Assembly: GCF_011397635.1 (NCBI RefSeq)
Contig: NC_064770.1
Span: forward strand, 3,987,826 to 4,051,825
DNA length: 64,000 nt
Direction of reading: 5' to 3'
Origin: Epinephelus fuscoguttatus
Lineage: Eukaryota; Chordata; Actinopteri; Perciformes; Serranidae
The notes under the pieces were generated by a model that saw nothing but the letters and a program-made list of their open reading frames with translations, made no database searches and was not told the origin of the DNA. The first letter of the stretch is position 1. Each line of letters opens with the position of its first letter. Positions 35,801 to 50,400 of this stretch are shown piece by piece. A program made the translations under genes and the position numbers.

Positions 35801-38800
35801 TTCAGTTGCTGTTCACTTTTATGCACTTATGGGAAACAAAGAAGTATTGTACAGTACATTTTAGCTCCGCCCACTAGTGATGTGCATGTTGACCAACAGC
35901 CCACTAGTTGGGTGGTTATGGTAAACTTGTTAGAAAATAAAGCAGGTTTTGGGTGAGTGGGTCATTAAGTGACAGCAGCATTATGAGTAAGTTATTGATA
36001 ACTTACATAAACATTGTGCATTAGTCCACCTTGTACCTTTTCTTCCCCTCTCTGTCTCTGTCTCTCACTCACACACACAGCAAGCAGCTTTTTCATCAGT
36101 GCTGTTGCGCTCAGGTTTTTAGCAGATTTTTGACCAGGAAAATCTATTGAAGTCCGACGTACTTAAATCCCTCTGGTCATAACGTTCAGTAAAAATATTT
36201 CTCTCAGAGAATATGTAGGTCTTACACCATATTCGAAGAGCAAGGAAGCACACATCTCTCTCTGTCCACTCTGAATCCGTCAAATATACACTTCTGTTAT
36301 AGTATAAAATAAACACTGTACTTATCAGCTGTCCGCTTGAGATCATGATGTAACCACATAAAAAATGGGTGAGTACTTGATTTCTAACCAACATTTTAAC
36401 TTTTTCTTTTTAAAAGAGACACACATTTTATATTGTGATATATATTGGAAGTGACAAACAATATAACCAACAGCAAAACAGGTTGTTAATAGCAATGGTC
36501 AATATCAGAAACTTTCAGCTCTGAGTTGCGGGTACGCATATGTTTGTGGGTTGGTCGGGGAAGATCTGCTCTGTTAACAGGCTGGATTGGTGCATGTTTT
36601 AAAACGCATCACTGTGGCCCACAGTGGTAATCATGTAATGATAGTTCCACTTTTGAGGCTTTACCATTTGCAATACCTACAATTCAGATGAGTGAAACAG
36701 TTCATCCATTTGTTCCCAGATGCTTTATACAGTGAAATCCCTCCAACATGGCAGGGCCAGCTATGCCAAAACATGTTACATAATATTGCAGGATTATATT
36801 ATACATGCTGGGTCTCTTCCCAGTAGGACAAACCTGGACGACCTCCACAGGGAGGCATCCAAGGGGCATCCTAATCCGAACCTAGAATCCTCTTCAGCTG
36901 GCTCCTGTCAGCATGAAGGAGCAGCAGCTCTACTCCTCCTTCTTTGGGTTTGACAAACACCTTCTGAATATTGGAGGAAACTCATTCCTGCCACTTTTAT
37001 CTGCAGTCAAAAGCTTTGCCCTCAGGCTCAGCTCCCTCTACAGACTTAACCCTAACCTCTACCTGAATCCTCCATGTATATTGCTTCAAATAGCAACTTT
37101 AGTGATACTCAAATATACTGTAGCAAATCTCCTGGAATAAGTTAGTAGATGGGGTTATATCATATTGCCATTGGTTATCTTAGTTTCACCTTTGTTTCTA
37201 AAAAAAACCTGCATTTTCTAACAGCATGGTTAAGAAATGAATCCGAAATTGATTTTAAAAAATTGCAGCAGGTGAGACTGTTTCCATGTTTCCCAGAGTG
37301 CAGCAAGGCAGGGGAATCGACTCCACATGAATGTGTACGAGACTCGCGGCCAGCCAGCAAGGGTCTCTACTACCAAGGCCAGTGGGACAGAACCCAAGAG
37401 GGGCTTCAGACCCCCACAGCACTGCCCCACCCTGGCCCAGGTGGTCAGCCGCAAAGTCCAGGCTGCAGTGCCAGAACAGGGCATGGTAAGACCCCAACAC
37501 ACAGCAGCTCATATTGGGCACTGAGCATTTCTTTGTCCATTTATAAGTCATGATACCTCAGGTGCCACTGATTGGATTTTAAAAAAAAAAACAAAAAAAA
37601 AACTTGGGAAATGGTGCATCTCACTGCTGTACAGCAGTATTTTTTCAATATGAATATTTGACTCTAATCTCAGTGGGACTCTCCTGGTTATATAAAGGTG
37701 AAAAAATTAACAACATACTGAGTCAGTGATCAACAATCCAATATTATTGATGCAAAGTGAAAACAGAGATACACATCGTCATCTTTAAGATGCGCCTTTA
37801 TTTTGAATTAAGTTTCCATGGCATGTCTATGTCACCATTTCCGTCCAAGCACACCTCCTTCCTAAATTTTCAAAAATAGAGGCTTAGTGTCAGAAAATTA
37901 TAAGTAGCCAAAAAAAAGACAATGAGGATATTTACTGATAATTTGTCATATCAGTGGCAGACCCTTGAATTAAATCAAATCAAAATCCTCTCAAGGCAGA
38001 CTCTGTAATATCAGGAGATATTGTATCATGATGAATGATTTAAATAAAGAATCTTTGAATAATAGTGGGGCAGCATAGCTCAATATTTGTCTAGAATCAT
38101 TCAATTTTGTGATAAAAGCACCAAATTTGGCAGATGTGTTGACAAATATATTGAGAACAAATCTGGATATTGGGGCATCAGAAACTCGCCCCCTGGTGGC
38201 CAGAGCAGGCAATTGACTCCTACCTGCCCATGGACCCGTCCCGTTAATTGGATCCACTCCAAAATGTAATGGCTTTTACATTGGACCATGCTACATGCCT
38301 CCACCAAGTTTTGTGAAAATCGGTTGGACAGGTTTCACGTAATCCTCATCCAAAAAATTAATGGAAGTGAATGGGCAGCCCGTGGACACGCCTCCTTAGT
38401 TGGATCAACACCAAAATGTAATTTATTCTAGGTTGGCATATGGTACATCCCTCCACCGAATTTTGTGAAAATCGGTCAGGCAGGTTTTGTATAATTCTGC
38501 AAACTAATAAATTGGGCGGCATAGCTGTAAAAATGTTAATTTTTGCAATAAAAGCGCCAAATTTGGTACATTTATAGTTTAATATACTGGAATAGAACAC
38601 TTTGGTCACCCCCCAAGCTGCTGTTACCATGTTTTCAGCACCACAAATATAATGTAGAGACCAGTTAAAGTGAAAAATATGTTTCATTCGAAACAAGCAA
38701 GAGCTTTCGCTATCTTGCAGCCCACCAAATGGCTGCATGTCTCGGACCAGAGATGTCATGTGCCCTTCCAATGTTCCATGCTTTGACATGCTGTGACACC

Positions 38801-40775
38801 ATATCCAGCTTTGCTGGACATGGAAAGAAGGCAGCATGGTCAACATGGAGGTCGCTGACAAAACTGACAGATGCACTACTGAAGCTAGCAAGTGGACCAA
38901 AGGAGACCCCAGATGATGCAGTGAGCATTATTGAGAGGTTTGTCATACTTGTCTTTGACAGAACCAGCACAGCTGTACTGAGTGTTTCCGTTGAAAGAGC
39001 TTCCTTCTTGCGTCATCTACCTTGGTGCAGGTGCTGGTTCTCTCAAAGAGAAGTATGACAAACCTTTCAATAATGTGCATTGCATCATCTGGGATCGCCT
39101 CAGTGGATCCAATTAACAGGATGGGTCCATGGGCAGGTAGGATTCAAATGCCTGCTCTGGCCACCAGGGGGCGAGTTTCTGATGCCCCAATATCCAGATT
39201 TGTACTAAATATATTTGTTGACACATCTGCCAAATTTGGTGCTTTTATCAAAATAATGAATGATTTTATAGCTATGCCGCCCCACTATAATAATAATAAA
39301 GCAGGTTAGGTGTGCAGCATAGGTTATCATGTTCATATTTCATTAGAATAATCCCTTAAAAATTACGCTAAGTTGCTTCAACACTAATTGTTGTCTGTCA
39401 GTGCGGGCAATATAAGAGCTGGCTGCTGGTGAAATCATAATGAAAGCTGAATTGTTAGTATGCATCTAAAGCATACCATTTTCCACCATTGATCAGGTGA
39501 TTATGAAAGATGTGAAGGGGACCAAAGAAGAAGACAAGACCCCTCCAGCCTGGTTCACCTCTTATATGGAGAAGGTAAGAACAGTAGGGCTGTCCCAAAC
39601 GATTATTTTTCTAGCCATTATTTTTTCGATTAATTGAGGCAATTATGAATACCAAAATATTTCTTATGATTAACATTTATTGAAACATCAGTGTTTCCCC
39701 TACCATTATATTAGGGGGGTGCCCCACCCCCACAACGGCACCCCCTATCCCCCCTTGAAGGTCAAGTTAATTTTATTTAATTTTATTTTCTATATAGCAC
39801 CAGATCACAACAGAAGTCATTTAGAGCTGTAGTTTCCCGGCGCAGCGCAGGGTGGCGCAGGGTGGCGAACCCTGCGCAGAGCTAGTTTCAAGCAGTGCAA
39901 CCCGAGGCGCGCTCAGTTTGGTAGTTTGGCAGACCAAGGTGCGCTGAGATGGGTGTGGCGGCACAACATATGTTCTCATAGGCACGAAAAGTATCCAAGG
40001 GATGAGGAAACGGTAAACTAAGCGATTTCTTAAGGCACTTTGGCAGCACGCTCTGGAGGACAGACATGTGACAACACACGACAGTAGTTAGTCCAACTTT
40101 CAGTTCCGTTACAGTTCTATTAGCTGGTTTGGAGACTTGAGGAGTCCAGCCTTACAGAGAAAAAGTTGCAACACATGTCTGTCCTCCAGAGCGTGCTGCC
40201 AAAGTGCCTTGAGAAATCGCTTAGTTTACCGTTTCCACGTCCCTTGGATACTTTTCGTGCCTATGAGAACATATGTTAAGATGTGGACATACACTTTAGG
40301 TGTCAACCTTAAATTCGGTGATGTGCTTTCCATTAATATAAATCTGACGGCACGCACTTATGACACTGTTGGATTGACTTCATTTACTTCTGTTGGTGGT
40401 AAAGACAATCAAAACAGACTAGCCGACAGCATGCCATGAACGTGAGATGATGATTCACGGCCGAATCAAATAAACAATTGGAGGAGAGCCCTTCTAGCCA
40501 ATCAGAAGCGGAAAAGGCGGTACCTTCCCCTACCATCCTATGGAAGAAAATATCGCCGCCCGGTCTGTGAAACTAGAGCCCTTAAGGTTATCTTCCCTAT
40601 AGAAGAGGTCTATACCTTGTCCTTTTATTAAACAAACTAAATAGCCTCATGTTATTTATCTTATGTCATTTCTGTCTCTACATGGTCGCACGTTCACAAT
40701 TCCCCTCTGCTCTCTGTAATGCGCACGGCGGAGTTCGGCCCCGATGCATGCACAAACACACACAAACATGTGCAT

Positions 40776-40827
<52 letters not shown>

Positions 40828-42995
40828 GCAGGTGAGCACACTAGAGTGCGGTTCAACCCAAGTGAGACAATTTTAACCGGCCCGGCCCGAACCCACAGCA
40901 TGGCAATGGAGTGGAGCATGTGTTGCGTTCAGGCGTTGTCACGTGAATAACAAATTCCAGCACTTGAATAGGCCATAGCACAATAGCACAGCACTGCTGC
41001 TGCTACTGCACGACGCCATTTTTTTGTTTGACCCGACGCGTCGATGCAGATAATTCAAATTTACGTAGTCAATGACGTCAACAATGTCGATGCGTCGCCC
41101 CAGCCCTAAAGAACGGTCTGATGAACAGATGAAACAGAAGCAAGCACTGAATCAGTTAGCACTCTCCTTACATCTCTCCTACCCTCACCCCTTCATCTCT
41201 CCAGTTTAAGGACCAGGTGGTTCGTGAGGCAGTGGAGAAGATCTGCCGGGAGTTCTCTGGACAGTGCTGCATTCACAAACCCCTGGGAGGAGGAGCAGGA
41301 GCAGGAGGTGGAGGAGGCAGAGGGGAAGCAGTAGGAGGAGCGGAGGCCCAGCAGGTCCCTGAGGTTTCCTCCTCCACTCTCCCTGGAGCTCCATCCTCCT
41401 CCACTCCTCCATGCTCCTCCTGCAGGGGGCAGACCACCGGAGGAGGCTATCAGTGCAGGTATGTGCTGTCAGCAGCTAACTGGCTACTGCAAGTCACTTT
41501 GGACTCATAAATTAGATACGGCAATAATTCCATAGTCTGCAGGAAATAATGGATGTAGCCACCATGACATTACCCACTGGTTTGTTGACTTCTGTTTTGA
41601 AGCCTCAAGTTTGCATTTTGGTCGCTATCTTGGTTTTTTGGAGCAAGAAGTGACCATATTTGGACAAGAGGATGGAGCTAACCCTAACACTAGCTGCTGG
41701 CAAAGTTAGCACGGTGCATTTACAGCCATAGTTAATAACTAATTCATTCATTCATTCATTCATTCATTCATTCAGAGCAACCAAATGTTGAACAAGACTT
41801 ATTTCTGTTTGTTGCAGTTAATAGCTGCAGCTATGCCTATATTCTGAATTTGGGGTTTTGCCATGGTTATGTTACCTATCCAGTGTTGTTGATGTGGTAG
41901 CGACTTGTCAATGGACGGTACCCACGTGTCACTCAAAGCAGCCACACCCTTAATTATGCATAACTTTAAGCCTTAATAACATTTAAACTGGTAAGTTTTA
42001 TAAAAATTCAGCTGTGATGAACAGCTTTAGAGCAAACCAAAACCATGTTTTGTACCAGGCTGTAAACGTGTTTATTTCCTCTGTAAAGTTGTGCATTTTA
42101 ACATGGGGGTCTACCCTGGAAATCCAGAGTTCTCACGAAAGAAAAAGAAAAAAAAAATTGATCTGTTTGCCGTCCTTCCTACGGGGTTTGGTAAAAGTTT
42201 AATTTACCAACTGGCTCCGTTTGAACGGGAAAAAGATGGGACTCAGTGAAAACCCAGTGGCTATTGTTGTTTCTCCGCTAGTTGCTCTCATGGAGGAGCA
42301 GGTCAGGGAAGCTGGGAATCACAGCCTTGCAACTCGGAGTCCACAGTGAGGAGGAAATCCGCAAAGACGGCAACACTCTTTCCCAGACATCATCACAGCT
42401 CATCTCTGCTGCAGCTTGCTGGTCTGTTTACAGTGGCGTTGTGCTAGCCTAAGTCATACGTTTCATTTACTCTGATTGGTTTTCCGTTTTTCCAGTTGTG
42501 TGAAGGGGACTTTGAATGACAGCCGTTGATACCGCCCCTCGGGAATAGAGGAAATGTACACTCTGTGTCCAGACCATTCGCGTTTTGCAAATTGGGTCTG
42601 GCAATGCAAGGCTAGGAGGTTGCTGCCTGGGATCAAACCACTCGTCTTCCAATTAGTGGACAAGCCGCACTACCTCCTGAGCCACAGCTGCCCCACATGT
42701 CCCCACAATTATGAACTACTCCTTTAACCTTAGGCTACTGAAGCATTGTCATTATATTGCCTTAAAAAAGCTAACAGGAGTCATTTTTTATACCCATTAA
42801 GGGTAAGAGTTGCTTCTTACATTTTGATACACTACTTCAGACCAATGATTCGCAACGAGAAAAAGCACTGTTGAAGTTGTAGCAGTGTGAATTGGCTGGC
42901 CTGAGCTCGACTCAAGCTCACCTGCAACTCAAATGGTCAGTTTGCTGGCGGCTGGTCTTTCACCTGTTTCAACAGTCAGTGGGCTTGTAGTAAAG

Positions 42996-43047
<52 letters not shown>

Positions 43048-43800
43048 TCTCATTGACTGATTAATTGGCGCTGGTTCTTTTTATATTATTGTGGCATATT
43101 TATTATGAATACAGTCCATCTGATGCTCATTTTGTTTCTGTTTTCTGCCGTTTCATCTCTACTTCAAATGCAGCTGGAGCCAGTATCTCACAATCACTAT
43201 CTTCATTAATATTTTAAAAAGCCAAAAATTTTATTTAGCCACAAAATAAGCCTGAAAAGCCAAAAATCTGAATGAAAGTGCAGAGAGTTGTTGCATGGAG
43301 ATGATACACCGTGTTATCTAGTTCGTCTTGTTGCAAATCTTTGGCCTGAACTGGGCATTACACATTACTAATAATTTTATGGTGTTATAAATGACATCAT
43401 TGTTCCCAGTGTTCCAAGTCATAGTCATGTTTATCCTATGAAGGTGAAGTCATAGACAAAGTTGATGCCTGATAGGTACATTCAACTTATCAAATTTATT
43501 TTTTGAGAGAATTAAAAGGAAGGGCAGGAAGAGGAGGGTGGCGTAGACACAGTGTTGAGATGACACAGACAAGTTTTCTTCCACAAATATCTGAAACTAA
43601 AAAATGGGATTCGATTTCCTTTTACCTGAACAGTTTGGCTCCGGCTGCTTGCTTTCTCTTTCATGTGTTCCGGCCTCATAAATGCACAGCAATAAACGGT
43701 CCTCAGCTTGTCTCAGTAGACAGTGTTGTGGACTCCCTTAAGGTATTTTCTGCCACAGCTCAGTTGGAATTACCCTTTGTCTCATTGTCTCATCTCTCTG

Positions 43801-43846
<46 letters not shown>

Positions 43847-44375
43847 ACTCTCTCTCTCTCTCCCTTCCTCACATTTTCAACCTTTCTCTGCCTCTCCATC
43901 CTCTCTCCATTTGTCTTCTCTCTGTCTCTGGTCAGTGTGTGTACTTCCTGTACTCTGTGCGAGCCCTGCAGTTTCTCTCATGATCCCAGTCACAACCTGG
44001 TGAGAGCCAGGACTCCTCTGTCCATCCCGGAGCACGGATCACCTGCCCCAGACCACAGCAGGTATGACATCCATGTATTAGTGATTAGTGTGGTGTTGGT
44101 AAGGTGTCAGTGAAGAGACCAGAATGAATTTTTGAGCCCAGTGGAGGGGACCAGATGCTGATCAAGGTGATTCAAATATTGATGTTATGTGCCTTAAAAT
44201 ATAACTGAGGGATTCTAAATATTGTTTACTGCATTAGTAGAAAATTTATGCGTGCAGGCAGGATGTTAGATTGTTTATTCACTAACATACTCATTGCTCT
44301 GTTGTTCTCTGTGAACAGCAAAAGATGGTTTTATTTCTTACCACCAAATTAGTACATAGTTGCTCAACAGTTTAT

Positions 44376-44422
<47 letters not shown>

Positions 44423-47400
44423 GGTACCTATATATTCATCTTCAGCTTTTTTACTGTCTTCCTATATAGGTATATAGTATATGTATACTACATATACATG
44501 TGTACCTATATAGGTACCTATATACACAACATTTCACAGGTAGAGGGAACAATGGATTCAATTCCAGCACATTCTGGAAGCAAACATCACACCATCTGTA
44601 AAAAAGCTGAAGATGGAGAGAGGATGGCTTCTACAACAGGACAGTCCTAAACACACCTCCAAATCCAGGGCCGGACTGAGACAAAAATTCAGGCCGGGAG
44701 TCATACATCCACCCAGGCCACCCAATCCACACATTACATGCTCACACACGTGCACGTGCACACGGACACACATATGGGCTAAGTAATCACCAAAGCTCAT
44801 TATTCCAGACTGACAGTCACACAACAACTCTATTAAACACAATTTTAACAGCAACCCTACTCATAGTCCTCCAGTCCAGTGCTTTTCTCTTCCCTACCCT
44901 CACCAAATGTGCCCCTCAATAAACCAGGGCTCCTATATGAATGGGTATTATGCTGAACTAAACAACATGATTGTATTATTTTGTCAGCAAATCATTTTGA
45001 TGTCAGCTTATCATAATCAATATGGCAACACCCATATTCAACACAACAGTAAAACAAGTAAAAATATAAGTCAGCAGCAACTTCAACTTATCTGCTCTTA
45101 TTTCAGTTACATTAGATAGACATTGAAAACTTTTGAACTTAGACTGGTAAGAGCCTATCCTTAAGAGGGGTCCCCAAACTGTTTCAACCTGCGCTGCTCT
45201 GTACAAAATGGAACCAAGTGGACCCTTACGGGTTAATTTGGCTCTTATAGCTTATCATCAATCATTTATCTGGCCTCGGGTCGGTCCCCATCCTCCCCGG
45301 ACCTCATGTTGAGAATAACCAGTTTTCTTACTTTTCTATGTTAACTTACTTGTTGCAGCATTTGACGACGTCACGCTGCTGCTGGGGGCTGGGGGGGCTC
45401 TGAACATATCTGTAAGTTTATGACATTTGGCCACCGCCTCCTCAGTGGCCCTTTTTTTATTCACTCTCTTGTTCAGCTCCACTTTTCCTCTTTTTGCGGT
45501 CCATTGTAACGGCACTGCTGAGCTGCAGAGCTCCTACTGCACAGTCTCCATACACAGGCACACATGCACACCCTCTGCTCTCTGCTCCACCTGAATCTCC
45601 ACAACCAAGCTGCTTTCAGTTGACAGGCGTGCTGATTTGGGGGCGGGCGCGGGCAGAAAGCGAAACAAACTAATCATGTCTTGAATCTACAAAAAAAAAA
45701 ACCTTTTTGACCAATCGTTGTGACAAATGCTGACAAACACCATCATTTCTGACAGCGGGCGGGCTCTCTGCCAGCCGGCACGGCCACCTGGGCTGCGCAG
45801 CCTGCGCTGCAGAGTGCACTTTAAAAAAAAAAGACAGGCAGGCCAGAGCAGACCACAATGGACTACCTCGAGAGGCACAAGCTGACGGTTTTGCCGAGGT
45901 CCTCTCATTCCCCTGACCTGAACATCATTAGAAATCTGTGGCTAGACCTCAAAAGAGCAGTGTATGCAAGAAGCCCAAGAATCTTATAGAGCTAGAAGCC
46001 TTTTGTAGGAAGAATAGGTAAAAAATCCTCCAAACAAGAACTAAAAGACTTGTAGCTGCTTACAAAAAGTACGTAGAAGCTGTGGTAGTTGCCAAAGGGG
46101 GCACTACTAAGTACTGACCATGCAGGTTGCCCAAACTTTTGCTTCAGACCCTTTTCCTTTTTTGATATTTTGAAGCTGTAAAATATTGAAATTAAAAAAT
46201 TAAATCTTGACCCGGGGTGCCCAAAGTTTTGCAGGCCACTGTATGATTAAAAAGCCTGCTAATAGTATTGAACCTGGCCCTGATTTTATGGGGAACAATT
46301 TGGTGCAGGGAGGTTGTAGTGATGGTACATTTTATGTTTCAAGGGAGTTACTGTCATAATGGCACACTAGCTCAAATGCAGGTGACTCTTTCAGGTTCTA
46401 CAGGCGAGGTGACCGCAGTTTCCGAAAGGCGGAGAAACAGCGGCTGAAAGCAGAGAAGCGCTTGCTGAAGGCTGAAGTCAAAGAGATCCGCAAACAGCTG
46501 AGAATGGAGAGGCGGGGCATCCAGTGGAGCTCCTCCCACCGAGACGGAAGCTCCTCCCCTGTACTTCTGCAGCCTCGAGCCACCCAACACAACAGCCCTG
46601 AGTAGGTTACCACAAAAACATGGTCCAAACTAGATTGAGTACACACTAAAGAAAAGAACTGATTTTCTTAGGTCTCAGTAAATGAAGAAAATTGGTTATG
46701 CAGGTGTTTTGAAACAAAAATATAAATTTCAGTTTCACTAAAAATATATCTGTATTAAGTCAGCTATAAGTGTGTGAAAACTAGTGAGCAAGCACAGAAG
46801 TGAAAACCATTTGTTAGACTATGAATAAATGGTTAAACTAATGTAGATAGCAAAACGTTATGGATGAACGTTTAGAATAGCTAGCTTAAACTATTTGGTA
46901 AATTGTGAAATAGTGTCAAATAATGGATAAAAAGTTAAAATAACTAGCTAAAAGTAATTTGGATAAATGGTTAAATAAATGGTGGTGGGTGTACTTGAGT
47001 TCCCCTGAGTGGTCTGTGTGGGTGCAACTGACAAAAAAGGTGCACATTTTGACTATAGATTCATTTAATTTTACTGAGATGTGCAACAAATGCTCTTGCC
47101 TGGTCTGAACATTGGTAAAAACATCTTCAAAAGAACAACACAAGATGATTGCAGGATGAAAGGACTTTATTGTTTGCCCAGGCGTCCAAAGCGCCCCTGT
47201 CCCCTGGTGGTTCCAGCTATGACAGCTGCATTTCTGGATGAGAACCTTCCTGATGGAACCCGACTGCGTCCTGGGACCAAGTTTATCAAGTACTGGAAGA
47301 TGAGGAACACTGGAACAATCTGTTGGAGCGCTGATACTAAGGTAAAGATCTCTACTGTAGCACAGTCTACTCTCTTGTCAAGGGGTCATTTAAATAAAGT

Positions 47401-50400
47401 GTTTATCCTCTTGGGAGAACGAGTGTGTTTAACAGATAGAAACACACCAGGTGGATTAGAAGATATCTTTTGCCCTTACAGGAAAATGAATGGAGTTTCT
47501 AAAATGGAAAGGGAACATCCTCTTGGGAGAATAAATGGACTCAATTAATATTATATACGTCTGCCAATTGCATTTTAAAATCTTTTGTGTGTATGACTAG
47601 TGCTGCACGATTTGATAAAAATGTGCGATTGCGATTTTGGTGGACAGTATCGCGATTTGTGATTGCAATTACAATATAATAAATAAATGGTATCATGAGT
47701 CTTCTTGCTTGATTCAGTGTTTCCTCTACCATTATATTAGGGGCCCTGACCTGACCTGACAGAATTATTGTTATGGACAGTGTGTAAATGACCATTAACA
47801 GACTGCTGTTACGCACAGTCAAACACGCTGCTCGCACAGCAGCGCAGCACGGCACTGTACACACACGCTCAGTTGGAGCGGAGCCTGTGTTGCGTTCAGG
47901 CGTTGTCACGTAAATGACAAATTCCAGCACCTGAATAGGCCATAGCACAACACAGCAGCATGTCAAATTTTGCCAAATTTTTCATTTGTTATTATATAGT
48001 TTGTTATGGACTCTGTGTCTCTTTGAGGTCTTGTCGTATGGCGTAACACTTACAAATGTTTGCGTAATTGTGCTTTGCTATTGTTTTATGAGGCTCTGGA
48101 GGCTTTCAGTTGTCTCTTTGTCTTTAACGTTACACGGCTTGGCTTTCTCGCGCATGCATTCTTCGTACTTTTCTCTGTGCTGTCTCAAGTGTTGATATAG
48201 ATTGGTCGTGTAGCCGCTGGACCTGTCAACTTTAACTTTTTAAGTTAACTTAAGTTTTACACAGCATGTCTTTCTGTTCAACGTCACCAAACCTGAACTC
48301 AAAGTATCGCCATATGATAGATGTTGTTTGTTTTTTCGCCACCAACTCAGCCTGTTCATGGTCGTGCTCATGCTCTTCTTCAGATGTTGGTCACAGCTGC
48401 ACGCCGGGTGGTCACCTGACCATACGTGCTACACACATCAAGATAGCTTGTGGGTGCAATGTCAACAAACTCCACACACTACAGCAGAGGCAGTCACGTT
48501 CACAGGCACACACATTAACATTTATTATATACTAGTCCATACCCGGGGATGTGTTATGTATAGAGGATCAAAAACAGTATATTAGAGGAGATGCAAAATC
48601 AGAGCACTGTAAATGCACTGTGTAATAAATATTAATGTAAGACAAACAATGTACACTGTATTTAGAAACATGCTTCATGGCAAAATACACGGAGCATAGT
48701 TTTGGCTGACGGCACGGAGGCACGCGCGTGCACGGGGCCATGCGCGGGCACACAGGTACACACATACACACGCAACATGGAGAAAGAATGAAATAAACAG
48801 TGCAAAGTGCACAGCGCAATGTTTAGTTTGTAATGTTTGTCGGCTAATGTCAGTAAAGTGAAAATACATAACGGCTGGCTCGTGCACACAGACACAGACG
48901 CATGTTCACAGACACAGATGCGCGTTCGTTCAGTTAAATAATTACCTTAGTCTTCAGCAAGTGTTGGTGCTTGAAATTGCATGTCCCACCCATAAACTGT
49001 GGTCCGAGCGCAGGTGTTTTCCAAGTGGTCTCCACGCATGCGCAGCTCGCACTGCTAATGGTGCTCACAGTATGAATGGGTCGTGGAAACGCGAATATAA
49101 ACAGTAGAAATGTGGGAAAAATGCAAAAACGGCATCATGGCTGTCTGCACATGACCAAGATGAAAGCCTATGTGCAAGTTCAGAGAAATAGGTCAAAGCA
49201 GTGAGGAGGAAAACAGATGATGACAGACGGATGGACGGACAGAGGTTTCTCTATTTAATAGTAGGATACATTAAATTGCAAATCGCAGCCTTTTATGCGG
49301 TTATGTAATCGCACAGCCTGACATCACGATTGCAACTGCGATTACTTAATCGTGCAGCACTATATATGAGGCCATTTTGACCTGAGAGTGGGGCTAGGTC
49401 AGAGTTGCACCAAAAATGCATCATCATCTAAAGACTAGGAATATCAAAATTCAGAGAAATCTGGCCAGTAGCTTTAATATTGAAATAAATTGTCATTAGA
49501 ATGTCTTTATGTGTAGCCGTGCTAATGGCTCAGTCCAGTGATGGCAATTTTCAGTGGTTGGTCAGCAGGTGCACCACTTTGGTCCAAGCATATACTGAAT
49601 GGAAGGTTATGATGTTCACATACCAATTAGAGATGCACCGATCCAGCTTTTTCAGTTTCCATACCGATCCCGATGCTGTGGCTTTGAGTATCAACTGATA
49701 CCTGATACCGATCTGATACCATGGTTGACCTAAAAACAAGATGAAACAGATTAATGCATTGATGAACTATTTATTTTTAACAAAAATAAACAATTGTGCA
49801 ACAGCAGTTGAAATAGTGTGAACTACCTCCACGCAGCAGATTCTGTCCTTTGCTCCATGACGCATGATGTCGCTTGTGTCACAATAGATTTAAAGGGAAA
49901 GGATCGCCTCAGGTATAGGTTGCATTTTCCGATACCCGATCCATCTATTTTGATGATATCTGGGCCGATATTCGATCCCGATATCGGATCAGTGCATCCC
50001 TAGTACCAATATTTGTACCTTCCAAAGGATAGAATTGCTTTAACCATGACTTATACACGCTAAAAACTGAATACTCAGGCTTGTAATGTATTTTAAATTT
50101 GCTTTATAACCCCTTTCTTTATTTTGTAGTAAAAGCTGGCAAGAGTAAAGTTACAGCCAGAAAAACAAATAATAAGCTGAAAAAGGTCATTTGACTCCTT
50201 GTTTGGTTTGCCTTCTTTGCTCCCTGCAGCTGAAGTTCATGTGGGGAAACCTGGCGGTGGGATCTGGGGACCGCTGGAAAGAAGTTTCTGTTCCTTTTCT
50301 CCAGCCAGGACAGGTGACTGGGATGTTTTTATTTTCACTTATGTTTTGGGAAAAGTACTCTGAACTTGTTATCTTTCTTGTTTTCTCTTTTTGTACCAGT

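Noticed and set aside
43503..44003. 166-codon frame over the (TC)n tract
   Set aside because: It reads nbr1 exon 8 in the wrong frame; the correct frame gives the ZZ-finger cysteines and fits flanking phases.
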